Counted from the stretch's first letter, positions 1 to 9,826 are shown. The stretch is 64,000 bases of DNA from Phymorhynchus buccinoides (GCA_017654935.2 CM065690.1:22665582-22729581); one strand, 5' to 3'. Made by a program: numbers and translations. Notes: generated by a model from the sequence alone, not told the origin.

Positions 1-33
1 CATTAATAATTGATTCAACCCTGTATTCAATGC

Positions 34-86
34 CTTGTGATTGTTGCACAATGGCAAATGTGTGACTGTGTCAGTGTGATTGTGGC
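34..86 (-). repeat. Short dispersed repeat, inverted relative to 5901-6012
   Basis: This stretch reads, in reverse complement, almost exactly as the sequence at 5901-5950 and again at 5972-6012. All share a core in which TTGCACAATGGCAAATGTG is followed by a TGTCAGTGTGATTGTGG-type tail. The copies are inverted relative to each other across about 5.8 kb, so the left end of the window and the 5.9 kb region carry the same small element. Confidence 0.75.
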
Positions 87-120
87 ATGTCAAGTCAAGT
101 CAAGTCAACTCAAAGGCCAA

Positions 121-350
121 CCTTATGGCCACGACAGTCGTGGGGATAATGAAAACGGGTGAAAAACCTTATCGCCACGACAGTCGTGGGGATAATGAAA
201 ACCTTATGGCCATGACAGTCGTGGGGATAATGAAAATGGGTGAAAAAAACTTATCGCCACGACAGTCGTGGGGATAATGAAAACCTTATGGCCACGACAG
301 TCGTGGGGATAATGAAAACGGGTGAAAAACCTTATCGCCACGAAAGACGT
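121..350. repeat. Tandem array of palindrome-bearing units
   Basis: Units of about 46 and 35 bp alternate, giving a higher-order period near 81 bp. Each complete unit contains the perfect 15-bp palindrome CCACGACAGTCGTGG, or a one-base variant, inside a longer imperfect palindrome running from TTAT to ATAA. Five full palindromes are seen before the last unit decays at about 345. Apparent open frames across it are a consequence of the repeat. Confidence 0.85.
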
Positions 351-772
351 ACCTGCACGCCATTTTTATTTTTATTTTATTATTTTTGCTTTGCTTCCGT
401 TATTATTTCAATTTCCGGTAGGCCTATTTTCTTGCCGTTTTTGTCCTTTGCCCAGTTTTTCAAAGGCCTTCGCTAAATAGCCGCCAGTGGCTCTATAGAA
501 TGCAGGCTACAGAGCCGCTACTTTCCATTTCCGGTGAAAAACGAAGCTAAAAATAGAAAGAAGTCTAAGTGTAGACTGGACTTTCCTCTTTATTTGACCT
601 CGCGGCTCACTGTCTCTGCTTAACTTTCTCTTTGTCTGTCAGTGGACGCACGTTCCTTCCCAAACTTTGCTTTCCCGCTATTTTGTTAATGTCACGTGAT
701 CGAGGGTTTCCTTCCGGCTCTTTTGCCCATGTGCAACGGTCGTGCCCATAATGTCCACAGCCTCTTTCCATT

Positions 773-846
773 ATCGGCATGACAGTTGTGGGAATGAGGA
801 AAACGGAACGAAAAGCTTATGGGCACGACTGTCGTGGGGATAAGCA
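773..846. repeat. Diverged outlying copies of the palindromic unit
   Basis: Two degenerate relatives of the 121-350 unit occur here, one with GGCATGACAGTTGTGGG and one with GGCACGACTGTCGTGGGG followed by ATAAG. The 351-772 sequence between them and the array shows no gene or other repeat I can identify, so the 121-846 interval may be one decayed element with palindromic ends. Confidence 0.6.
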
Positions 847-1064
847 CTTCCCAAGTCAAAATGATCTTTATTGAGGATAAAGGAGTAAGCTTTCAAGACA
901 GCTTTTTTTCATCCTGTGTGTGTGTCTATGTATACACACAAGCATGTGTGTGTGTGTGTATCTTAAAATTTATATAAATCTGTATCTGTCTCTATTTGAT
1001 ACGTTGAAAGAGCCTATGAACTTAATGAAGGCTATTACTCAACGGAAAGGGGAAAGCGCTGTCG

Positions 1065-1310
1065 CAGTCAAAAAAGTCGCTCAGTCAAATAAATCGCCCG
1101 TTACTAAGTACTATGAGAGTGTGTATTTGCGACAACCAGAAATTTCACTTTTTCTGTACTTGAACCATTTCCCTAACCCTAACCCTATCCTTAACCCTAA
1201 AAAAAAGTGAAATTTGTGGTTCATGCTCAATGTTGCAAAATGTCACAAGTACACACTCTCATAGTAGCCGGGCAATTTATTTGACTGAGCGACTGTTTTG
1301 GCTGCGTCAA
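1065..1310. mobile_element. Foldback element with telomere-like repeats in its loop
   Basis: The left arm from about 1065 (AGTCGCTCAGTCAAATAAAT) is the reverse complement of the right arm ending near 1310, and both contain the block CTATGAGAGTGTGTA. The arms also share GAAATTTCACTTTTT close to the loop. The loop at about 1172-1200 carries CCCTAACCCTAACCCTA-type units. No coding capacity is visible, so it is a non-autonomous foldback or MITE. Confidence 0.75.
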
Positions 1311-1559
1311 GTGCTTTGCGAGTTTAATTACTTGTACTGTCCTGATGGTATGACAGTGCATTAAAATACTGTCCTGGTGGTATGGCAGTGAGTACGGGCC
1401 ATAGACCTTTCTTTTGCGGCATCTAGTCTAGGCAAGACCTCTCCGGCTAGCGTAGCGCTCACCGAGGACAAGCCCCGACCAGCACAACTCTTGCCCTTCA
1501 TTTACCACTACTCTGATCTATGGCCCCTACTCCCTAACTTAGTCTTTCTTTGGAGCAGG

Positions 1560-1665
1560 CCTGATGCTGCTTCTGGCGGGGCCTGCTGCAATGGAGGCGT
1601 CGGTTTGCTGATTCCACTCCACTACTGTCCTTACGAAGAAGGAGTTCTTGTACTGTTCTGTGTGG
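1560..1665 (+). repeat. Dispersed repeat shared with 58998-59105
   Basis: The stretch around GGAGGCGTC with flanking TGATGCTGC and GCTGATTCC matches 58998-59105 in the same orientation with scattered differences, including the following TTCTTACGAA. It is a decayed dispersed repeat of unknown class. The rest of 1311-1993 shows no supported gene. Confidence 0.6.
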
Positions 1666-1993
1666 CAAGATCTTACTTTGAAGCCGCAAGAATTACATAA
1701 TGCATGTCTTTTCATGATGTTAATTCAGACCTGTCTACATAAGATTGTTTGGCATATTTTCCTAATTTTGAATGCAAAATCTGAAATTAGTGAAAATATG
1801 CTCAGAGCAACAAAAATATGAAAATCGGCAGCAGCGGCTCCAAAATTATTGTTTGTCTTCTCTATTTTCCTGTTTAAAGATGAGTTTCGCGGATCGCGAG
1901 TTATACTCCTACTGTACTTGGTTTGCGCGTGCGTCTACCACTTTGAAGGCCATTTTTGCGAGTGAACGGTACTGCATCGGTTAGCCTAGTAAA

Positions 1994-2224
1994 ATGCCGC
2001 CGCCCGCGAGAAAACGACCCCATGAGACTGATAGCGAAGAGGATGACGTTGAAAAAGTTCCATTAGAAGGCTGCAAAACCAAGGAAACAAACTTTTCTCA
2101 GCGGATACACCGAGACCTGGAAGTGGTGGGCGCAACGATTGTAAAAAAACATGTTGCCTCAAAACTGCACACCAATCTGAACAAAGAACAGAACTCTGTC
2201 TGTGTGTGTTCGCGAGTTAAATAA
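1994..2224 (+). other. Unrecognised open frame, possible exon or transposon ORF start
   Basis: The frame begins at an ATG in the context AAAATGCCG and reads 76 residues, starting MPPPARKRPHETDSEEDDVE, then becoming a mixed basic and acidic region with no domain I recognise. Composition is protein-like, unlike the microsatellite frames nearby. It ends only about 10 bp before the truncated 3' edge of the minus-strand LINE, so it may be the start of another transposon cut by that junction or a chance frame. I cannot assign a function. Confidence 0.25.
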
Positions 2225-2231
2225 TCAAAAA

Positions 2232-3556
2232 GAGAACACCATAGTGGTCCAGTTTGTGTAGCAACTTGCCATGGGGCACCGTATCAAACGCCTTGCTGAG
2301 GTCAAGGATCGCTACATCTACTTGTTTCTAGGTGTCAAAGGATTTGAGGAGGTCGTTTACCGTGGTCAGAAGCTGGGTTTCACACTCACAGGAAAAGCCT
2401 GACCTGAACCCATGGTTTTTGTTTGTCAGGATGTTGTGTTTTTCTAGATGATTTCGGAGATGGTGGGATATAATATGTTCTAGGACTTTGCAGGCAACAG
2501 AGGTCAAAGAGACTGGTCGGTAGTTTTCTGCTCTGTTTCTGACTCCCTTTTTGAAGACCGCAGAAATGTTTGCCGTAAGCCAATCCCTAGGAAGCTGTCC
2601 TGATTGAATAGAGCGATTGTAGATGCAGGTTAGAATTGGGGCGATAGCTTGAGAGTAGGTTTTCAGAATCTTGCTTGGTATCATGTCTGGTCCTGAGGCC
2701 TTAGAAGGGTTTAGGTTCCGTAGTAGTTTTTCCACTCCGTTAACATCAATACGGAGGAAATCAAGGTCTGGGCAAGGAGATCTAGGTATATCCGGGGGTG
2801 GTGAGTTATTGTCTTTGGTGAATACAGAGCGAAACTGGTTTAGCAGGGCCTTGGCTTTGGCGTGGCTATTACTAAGTTCAGTCCATCCTTCAGGGGTGTG
2901 ACACCTACGTTATCTTGACGTTTTGACTGACGTAGCGCCAGAAGGGTTTTGAGTTGTTCTCCTTGAAGCCCTTTTCGATGGTAGAGTTGATTACGGTCCA
3001 TTCGGCCTTCCTCATGTCTCTTCTGCACTCCTTTTGGAAGTAGTAGTAGTTTTTCCAGTTCCCTGATCTTTTAGCCTGGTTGTGTATTCTTGCTTTCTTC
3101 CTGACTTTCCTTTTGATGGCACGGTTTACCCAGGGTAGATTGGAGCTTCCATTCATCTCTGGTTGGCTTATCATGGATTTGGGTGAGCTGGGCTTGAGTG
3201 GATATATCTAGTATAAGTTCCTGCTGGACTGAACGATCTGATGCATTTCGAGCGACTGCTGGTATGTCCCAGTCTATGTCTGGGCAGTTAAAATCACCAG
3301 CCAGTAGGATTTGTTGATGTGGTTGTCTTTCAGTGGCCTTTTGTAGTGTCTTGCTTAGCTCGGCTACATCTCTGTGAGACCTGTGTGGCATGTGGAAGCA
3401 CCCTAGTAGTAGATCCTTTTTCCCTGTGAGATGTATCTTTGCCCAGACCATTTCACATTCTCCATCGAGGTCTGGGACAGCTGAGGATACTAGGGACTTG
3501 TGTACGAGGATAAACACCCCTCTTGCGAGTGTGCCCCTGTCCTTCCTGTACGTCAC
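2232..3556 (-). pseudogene. LINE ORF2 fragment: endonuclease and 5' half of reverse transcriptase
   Basis: Read on the minus strand from 3556, the first segment has the AP-endonuclease motif LLAGDFNCPDIDW and a preceding GVFILVHKS block. The next segments continue in other frames. From 2735 the RT fingers are seen (NPSKASGPDMIPSKIL, ENYRPVSLTSVACKVLEHI, GFRSGFS). After an in-frame stop at about 2328 comes motif A, DLSKAFDTVPHGKLLHKL, and the element is then cut off at about 2232 before the catalytic ADD motif. The N-terminal part of the endonuclease is also missing. Frameshifts and a stop mark it as dead. The motif style suggests the Jockey/Nimb group. It lies on the same strand as the NPGP/PHD ORF1 at 3942-4619 and may be the same element, split by unrelated DNA at 3557-3941. 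Confidence 0.85.
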
Positions 3557-3574
3557 ATAGTATGGCGCGCCAAA

Positions 3575-3735
3575 GATACAAAACTCTATCTAGCTGTTCG
3601 ATAGAGTTTCTAAACTGTATCTATCAGTTCGATAGAGTTTGAAAACCCTATCTAGCTGTTCGATAGAGTTTTAAAACTCTGTCGAACAGCTAGATAGGGT
3701 TTCCACAAAATAACCCTATCGAGATATAGTTTTTC
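3575..3735. repeat. Nested inverted repeats (CTATCTAGCTGTTCGATAG family)
   Basis: Three direct near-copies of TCTATCTAGCTGTTCGATAG are followed by an inverted copy (GTCGAACAGCTAGATAGGG), and a further CCCTATCGAGATATAG relic follows. The arrangement can fold into a cruciform-like structure. It sits exactly where a LINE on the minus strand is interrupted, so it is likely one end of a DNA element inserted there. Confidence 0.7.
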
Positions 3736-3853
3736 TATCGCGATTTCTGATTGGTACATGGCTTCAGCGACAAGTTTGTGGCCTTGGCAGGGCAGTGACC
3801 CGTGAATTTGAATAAGACGATAGGCCTAGGCCCCTACATGTAGTCAAACAAAC

Positions 3854-3973
3854 ATGGCAGCTGAACGATTTCAACGAGCGAATCTTCCTGGCGTTTCATC
3901 TGTTATTGAAGCCGCTAAACGAGTTCGTAGAATGCCACCTATTAAGCTAGGTGTAGGTCACAGTCAAAGATAA
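3854..3973 (+). other. Short open frame next to the inverted repeats
   Basis: An ATG in good context (AACATGGCA) opens a 39-residue frame starting MAAERFQRANLPGVSSVI and ending at TAA. The last about 30 bp overlap the end of the minus-strand LINE ORF1. Because it follows the inverted repeats at 3575-3735, it may be the truncated start of a transposon protein. No family is recognised. Confidence 0.25.
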
Positions 3974-4619
3974 CACCAAGGAAGGAAGAGCTCTTTCTAG
4001 TGCTACACTGCTGGGCAATGTTCTTGCGGGGTTCAATTTTAGTTGCTTTGTGTTCACTCTCAGGGGTGCCATTCTTCTGTGATATGGGACTACTAGTTTT
4101 CAGTGGACTAAAGGGGTTTGAAGAACTAAATGAATCAACAGAAAGGTCAGCCAGGGGTTGGTTGTAATTTGAGGATTCAAAACTGTAGCTATGGAATGTA
4201 AATGAGTCACAGTTTATGCTATCACATTTGTGGCATATCCAAGTTGCGGTTGAACTTTGTAAGTGCTTGAAGTCTGCTGTACACAATTCGAGGCAGGACC
4301 TGTGATACCAAACATTACAGTCATCACATGCAACACAATCTGTCCATGAAACATTCCTGTCGCACATACCACAAGGGTATGTACTGATCTGGCGATGAGG
4401 CCCCGGATTCGAATGCATATCTCCTGCTAGCATGAGCGACAACAAAAGGAACACACTGACCTGTCTTCGATGGGTTTGGGGTAGGGGTAGAGATTTTCTG
4501 ATACTCTTGCATCTTGAAGCGAAAGTTGCTGGAGTTCGGCTGGAAGAACTTGCTGAAGTTGAATTCACATGATTGTAGAATACGGCCAGAAGAATCAGGC
4601 TCCAACACATCACAGCCAT
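3942..4619 (-). CDS. LINE ORF1-type protein with 2A-like NPGP motif and PHD finger
   Basis: The frame of 225 residues starts with a hydrophobic signal-like segment (MCWSLILLAVFYNHVNS). Residues 58-74 form a hydrophobic run ending in GDMHSNPGP, the pattern of 2A-like ribosome-skipping peptides known at the N-termini of some non-LTR retrotransposon proteins; the usual acidic residue before NPGP is replaced by H/S here. Immediately after it, residues 83-132 give a complete C4HC3 PHD-type zinc finger (C83, C86, C98, C101, H106, C109, C129, C132). The tail is Ser/Asn rich with no domain. The NPGP+PHD leader followed on the same strand by endonuclease and RT supports a LINE origin. The C-terminus ends at a junction with unrelated sequence, so the natural protein was probably longer. 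It is intact as a frame, but activity is unlikely. Confidence 0.75.
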   Translation of the reverse strand: MAVMCWSLILLAVFYNHVNSTSASSSSRTPATFASRCKSIRKSLPLPQTHRRQVSVFLLLSLMLAGDMHSNPGPHRQISTYPCGMCDRNVSWTDCVACDDCNVWYHRSCLELCTADFKHLQSSTATWICHKCDSINCDSFTFHSYSFESSNYNQPLADLSVDSFSSSNPFSPLKTSSPISQKNGTPESEHKATKIEPRKNIAQQCSTRKSSSFLGVIFDCDLHLA

Positions 4620-5057
4620 AGTCTAAATTATCTGCACCACAATGTTCAATGTCGTTTGTTTACATTTTCGCCGGCGTACGATATGATGGCAATCAAAATG
4701 GCGGATTCTTAGGGTTACAGAGTTCACTTTTCTGTTAAGCCTTGTAGTGTCTTTTCTAGACTCTTTCAATTTCACAGCATGTTTTCAACAATTCATATCA
4801 TTAGCTTTGAATTTTGATATGAATGAACCAAATAAGATCGAATGAAACCACTAAATATTTGATTTTTAGCACCTGGTTGTTCTGGTGCGACCTATCTCTC
4901 GCACATGCGCTCTCCCTTCAATCAACGTAGTAGTAGTGGTAGGGACAGGCATCATGGCCTAGGCCTCGCGGCCTATAAATCGTCCCATCATTGGTACAAT
5001 CTTTATGTATGGTGTCTGATTTGCATACATCACTAATGTATAAGCAATTTCATATCA
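4620..5057. other. No gene; possible 5' leader of the NPGP/PHD LINE
   Basis: The first about 130 bp upstream of the minus-strand ORF1 may be its 5' untranslated leader. It includes an AAAATGGCGG-type motif at about 4697, reading on the plus strand. The remainder shows no ORF, repeat array or recognisable element. Confidence 0.4.
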
Positions 5058-5185
5058 TCAATCAAAGTCATAAAAAAGATCTCTATATTTTGGAATTTCA
5101 TCCAAAAGGTTCTTGAAATTGTTAATATTATATGTAAATTTAATGTTAGTAGACCAGGTTATTCCAGTGATTAGCGACTCGGTGC
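5058..5185 (-). pseudogene. LINE C-terminal relic (minus strand)
   Basis: On the minus strand the frame ends with FKNLLDEIPKYRDLFYDFD and a stop, preceded by a TGITWS-like remnant. This resembles the C-terminus of the LINE relic at 24495-25001 (FKNLLDKDPKLTELRYQHES), a typical LINE RT C-terminal tail. Only about 40 residues survive. It abuts, tail to head, the plus-strand LINE relic that starts near 5195. Confidence 0.55.
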
Positions 5186-5194
5186 AAAAATGAA

Positions 5195-5820
5195 AACTTC
5201 CTCCTATTGCGTGATGAAGTTGTCTGCCTAAGGCTGATTCAGCGACACCCCTGCTGAGACAGCTGCACTGGCTCCCTGTTGACGCTAGAGTAGAGTACAA
5301 AGTGGCCACTCTTGCCTATCGCTACTTCGAAGGCTCTCTTCCAGACTACCTCTCCTCTCTTCTCTCTGCCTACACACCAGAACGCAACCTCAGATCAAGT
5401 AGCGTCAAACTTCTTTGCACACCTGTCACCAAATACAAAACAGTTGGAAACAGAGCTTTCCGTTTCCAAGCACCACATATCTGGAACAACCTCCCTTCCT
5501 CTTTCCGCAGCTCTCCATCTTTGTCTTCTTTCAAAACTGGCCTGAAAACTGTTCTCTTAAAATAAATACCTCTGTTGATCTCCTGTGTCTTCTCCCCTTC
5601 AGTTCACCCTCTGTGAGTTTTTGTTGAGTTGGACTATGTGTGCGCGCAGTGCGATAATGGGCTAATTGTTTTTTTCATGGATTTTTGTATGGTTGTGTTT
5701 CCACTTTTGTATAATTATGTTGTTTTTCTTCATGATTATTGTATGTATGTTTTTTGTAAAGCGCTGTGAGTCCTGCTGCGCCAGGAGAACGGCGCTATAT
5801 AAGAGTTATTATTATTATTA
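5195..5820 (+). pseudogene. LINE 3' end: RT C-terminal domain plus 3' UTR and tail
   Basis: From about 5239 the plus frame reads LLRQLHWLPVDARVEYKVA and continues through YRYFEGSLPDYLSSLL and AFRFQAPHIWNNLPSSFR to a stop at 5565. This block is diagnostic of the RT C-terminus of CR1/L2-type and related LINEs. The N-terminal RT is absent, the usual 5' truncation. The downstream 250 bp is a 3' UTR ending in the tail motif AAAGCGCTGTGAG ... GGCGCTATATAA followed by (TTA)n at about 5805-5820, the same tail type seen at 21053, 62815 and 63565. Confidence 0.8.
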
Positions 5821-5900
5821 AGACATGCACTGTGATGAAGATGCTGGTTCCCATGCATGCACAATCACAGTGACACACATACACACAAATTACACATTTG

Positions 5901-6009
5901 CCACAATCACACTGACACACACACATTTGCCATTGTGCAACAATCACAGTGCGCGCACACACACACACATGCCACAATCACACTGACACACACACATTTG
6001 CCATTGTGC

Positions 6010-6073
<64 letters not shown>
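5901..6073. repeat. Two short direct repeats and an (AC)n microsatellite
   Basis: Segments 5901-5950 and 5972-6012 are direct copies of the same CACAATCACACTGACAC / TTTGCCATTGTGCAAC element that appears inverted at 34-86. From about 6010 to 6073 the sequence is an uninterrupted (AC)n run of about 32 dinucleotides. Reading frames across it (poly-His/Thr) are artefacts. Confidence 0.85.
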
Positions 6074-6078
<5 letters not shown>

Positions 6079-7125
6079 TCATGAATGCGTTTGGAGGAAG
6101 TCTGTTGAACGTGTACAGATTTGAAGTTTATCCTTAATTTGTTTACAACAGTCAAACCAAGCTTTTTGTTTGTTTCATTTCTTCAAATTGGATATTTTGG
6201 TCAAACAACGCAATGGACATTATTCATTGCTATGAGATGAGACGACTACTCTGCCAATTTTTATTGGCTCACTCGTGTCAACGACACGAAAGTGAGTCTT
6301 TGTTCTCATGCTTCTTCGGGTGTCTGTTTGTCTGTCTGTCTGTGTGTGTGTCTGTCTGTAGTAACTTTAATGTTGGCTTTATCTCGGGAACTAGAAGGCG
6401 TTCATCAATCGAACTTTGCATTTTATATGCAAGCTTTCAAACAAATATTGATTTGAATAATTAAATACTTAAAACAACACTGTAAACAGATAATAAACAG
6501 ATAACATTTTAGATTAGTGGGTTAGAGAGTATTCAACAGGCAACATGAGTTAAGAAAATCATCAACAGTGAAAGGCTTGATAGCTCATTGCGTAGAGCGT
6601 TTGTCTCTCATGCCAATGTTAAATTGATCAACTTCCGCTTTTAGACCTGCTTTTAGAGCTGCCATGTTTACGACCCTCAATCTCAAAGTCATTATTTGTT
6701 GGCAGTCTAGTTTTTCTTAGTTAGCAGGAATCCATAGTATACGCATTATTAACAATTTCATTTTTTTAGTTGTTGTTTTTAAACGGTCTCACGTGTGTGG
6801 TACGGTCAATGTAATTGTCACATCTCAACAATGAAACAGATTTTTAGCTAGATAAATTCAATACAACTTTGAAGTAACATCATATAATTCAAAACAAACT
6901 CTTAACCTACACAGTGGAGTACGCTTAACACAAAATTCAGGGGACACATTTTTTGTGTGTGTGTTAACCAGTATTTTGTGTTTTGGAAGCATTAAACTAT
7001 AGTATAATAAAGTGGGATTTCGTCAGTTCAAACAGATTTTTGTACGTTAACGAATATTTCATGTTAGCAGTTACCCAGTTTTGAGTTCTCCACTGTATCA
7101 TGTTTATAAATTCTGCCTAACGCAG
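6074..7125. other. Non-coding, probably IST1 intron
   Basis: No exon or domain is seen. A 28-bp interrupted palindrome at 6268-6295 pairs CTCACT-CGTGTC with GACACG-AA-AGTGAG. The segment ends at the acceptor of the first IST1 exon in the window, so by position it should be intron. Confidence 0.6.
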
Positions 7126-7543
7126 GGAACTGGACCCGGGTCTGGAAGAAGCCATCGCCACCCTGATCTGGGCCACACCCCGGCTGCAGGCTGACGTCAT
7201 GGAGTTCAAGGCCATCCACGACGAGCTGGCGGCCAAGTACGGCAAAGAGTTTGCCTTGGCCTGCCGCTCCAACGAGAACAGCAATGTCAGCGACAAGGTG
7301 ATCCACAAGCTGTCGGTGCAGGCGCCGCCCAAGACGCTGGTGGAGCGTTACATGGTGGAGATTGCCAAGTCGTACAACATCCCCTTCGAGCCGGACGCCT
7401 CCGTCGTGGCCCAGGACGAGATCATGATGGCGGAGAACCTGCTCATCGACTTTGACGCCGACCAGAAGGGCAGGCCTGGGAACGGGAGAGGCAGCGGGGG
7501 TCCAGGTGGAGGCATGGGCGCCATGCAGCCTGCAGCCCCCCAG
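7126..7543 (+). CDS. IST1: IST1 penultimate coding exon
   Basis: IST1 is a cytosolic ESCRT-III-related protein that binds CHMP1 and VPS4 and works in endosomal sorting and cytokinetic abscission. The exon begins after an AG acceptor at 7124-7125 with one base completing a codon, then reads ELDPGLEEAIATLIWA, LQADVMEF, KYGKEFALACRSNEN, HKLSVQAPPKTLVERYM and IAKSYNIPFEPD. This matches, block for block, the second half of the IST1 N-terminal helical domain. It then enters a Gly/Pro-rich linker (LLIDFDADQKGRPGNGRG) and ends at CAG|GTGAGA in phase 0. The exons for the first about 95 residues of the family are not in the window. GC content is clearly higher than the flanking intron. Confidence 0.95.
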
Positions 7544-8934
7544 GTGAGACTGAGTGTAGGAGGAAGCGACAGATCATAGATTCTCTCTGTCTCTGGCAGT
7601 GTTTTGTTGCTTTAAAAAGTGTACGCATTTACGTAATCATCGGACGACCATTACTCCATTAGTTTAAAAATTAAAAAATCATTTTTGTTTATTCTATTAC
7701 CAGTTTCCTTATCCCTTTCAACGCTAGCCATTCGTCAGCCAAAATTTACCAGTAAGCTTACCCAGGTAGGCAATAGATTCCATCTGCAATATTGGGGATT
7801 CATCTGTGACATGCATAAAATAGGGCCTATCCTTACCTGCCACAATGAAGAACATAAGGTCAGTGTATACCAGACCCTCATTTGATGCCTTTAGGTAACA
7901 TGGGTGTTAAATCATTGTGGTGCCAAGAGGCAACAGTGGCGATGGAAGGGATAAAAAGTGTACACATTTATATAATCATCGGACGACCATTACTCCATTA
8001 GTTGGTGTTTTTTTAATCATTATTTTTGTTTATTCTATTACCAGTTTCCTTAAAGGAAAACACTAATAATAATGTTGCACTAAAAAGTCTTCATGTTTTT
8101 TTATGAAGTGGAATAAAAAAACCACTTTAATAAATTAATTAAAGCAAAGATATTTCTGGTTTTATGAAGACCTAAAATGTTTTAACTCAACAGAAATAGA
8201 TAATATTTTTTGTTTTGTAACTTAGTTTAAGACAGTTACAAGCTGACACTAGTGATGTAAGAGAATAGTGTCGTCAGTAGGGGGCTTAGTAATAGTAGGT
8301 GGTGTCCTGAACAGGCTCTACTGAACTCCACCAAAGTGACTCAGCAGCACTGCAGTCTCCTCGGTTGGTTGCCTCCTGACGGCCTAATAATTTAATAACA
8401 TAGATTCGTTCCTCTTGGACTGCTGGTCTCGGATTCTGCGACCTGAACGTGCGGAGGTGTGGCTGCGAATTGGGACTCAGAATGAGCGGTGTGGGAGCAA
8501 CGCCATTGTATGGCCCAGAAGATGGGGCAGCAACAAAAACAAAACAAAAAACCATCCCTAATAAATTAATTAAAACAGATATTTCTGGTTTTATGAAGAC
8601 CTAAAATGTTTTGACTGGTCAGAAATAGAGAATGTTTTTTGTAATGTTTTGTAACTTAGTTTATAAGGCAGTTACAAACTGACTTTTGTGATGTAATTAA
8701 CTTAGTTTTATGAAAAACTAAAATATTTCAAGTAACTAAACTCTTTGGAAATAGCCAGTATAGTTTGTAACGTTGGGCTTTGAGTAAAAAATATCACAGA
8801 ACAACGTTTAGGCAGTTATGAACTGCAATTAGTGATGCAATTAGCTTGGTTCATGGCAGGTATGAAAAGTGTTTCTTACTGTTTGCCGTTTCACATTCAC
8901 GAACCAAACTGACACGTGACCAATAATATTGCAG
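7544..8934 (+). repeat. Last IST1 intron, with internal duplications
   Basis: The intron has GTGAGA donor and TATTGCAG acceptor. Two direct copies of a 100-bp block (ATAATCATCGGACGACC core; the first copy has GTAATCATCGG) lie at 7614-7712 and 7952-8053. A second family, marked by TATTTCTGGTTTTATGAAG and GACAGTTACAA, occurs at 8123-8275, at 8560-8700 and, more diverged, at 8700-8850. An apparent minus-strand frame at 8286-8555 has no recognisable content. Confidence 0.75.
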
Positions 8935-9303
8935 GCTCCCTATCCCCCGGCAGGGGCAGCGCCAGGCCCCGCCCCACCCACCACCACACCCTTCACCTAC
9001 CCGGGCCCCTCCCCCTACCCAAACCCTCCCGCCGACGACAAACCAGCTCCGCCTCCAAACTTCAATGACCTGTATGACAACAACGCCCCCAGACCGTCAA
9101 TGCCCCCTCCGGCGCCGGGTTTCCGCGACTGCCCTACCCCGCCCGGCCCTCCGCCTAAGCTGGACGACTTTCCCGAGCTGCCCACCGTGCCGAGCACCAG
9201 CTTGACCGACACTCGGACGGTCGGGGGAACGTCGGCCGGAGGGGAGGATGTCGATTTTGACGATCTGACGCGCAGGTTTGAGGCGCTCAAGAAGAAGAAA
9301 TGA
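8935..9303 (+). CDS. IST1: IST1 terminal coding exon with MIT-interacting motifs
   Basis: The exon starts in phase 0 directly after TATTGCAG and reads a Pro-rich linker (PYPPAGAAPGPAPP, PAPPPNFNDLYDNN, TPPGPPPKLDDF). It then has ELPTVPSTSL, equivalent to the LPxLP-type MIM2 motif of IST1, and the C-terminal DVDFDDLTRRFEALKKKK, an MIM1 helix with the conserved D..L..RF..LK spacing used to bind MIT domains such as that of VPS4. TGA is at 9301-9303. The two MIM motifs at the very end are the diagnostic IST1 architecture. Linker sequence is diverged from vertebrate IST1, as expected. Confidence 0.95.
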   Translation, partial: APYPPAGAAPGPAPPTTTPFTYPGPSPYPNPPADDKPAPPPNFNDLYDNNAPRPSMPPPAPGFRDCPTPPGPPPKLDDFPELPTVPSTSLTDTRTVGGTSAGGEDVDFDDLTRRFEALKKKK

Positions 9304-9793
9304 ACTTTTGTGTGTCCTTTAGGTCCTGTACATAAGATTTTTTGCACATACTTTTATTTGCTTTCCCTTTAGAAGCTAATCTGATTTGACTTTGGAGAAG
9401 GGTGAATTTAAACTATAAAGGGAAACTTGTCTCCTTTTGGTTAACAACCCCTTCCCTGCCAGATCATGTCTATTACGGACAATATGGTGTCATTAATGAT
9501 GCCATAACTTTTTATGTCACAACTCTGGAATGCTCTTTTTTTTAAATTCTAAAACAGTAAGCAGGAATATATCTCTAAATGATTTTGTTAAATTGAGTGT
9601 AATACTAATAGGTTTCTTTTCTATTTTCTAAATTTTTTTTAAAGATGATCTTTCAATTTTTCTTTGGCAGTGAAGGGGTTAAATTAAATGGCTTTTTGAG
9701 TACAGGGCTGTTATCATGATTGAATCCGATATTTGGCATGCATTCAACTGTAATGTGGACAGGCGCTTTTGGACACACATGTGCACGCATGCA

Positions 9794-9798
<5 letters not shown>

Positions 9799-9826
<28 letters not shown>

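Noticed and set aside
121..350. CRISPR-like appearance of regularly spaced palindromic repeats
   Set aside because: Spacers are themselves repeated, there are no cas genes, and the context is an animal genome.
6575..6645. tRNA-like sequence with an A-box-like TAGCTCATTGCG
   Set aside because: The B box is too poor and the cloverleaf arms do not pair; at best a decayed SINE head.
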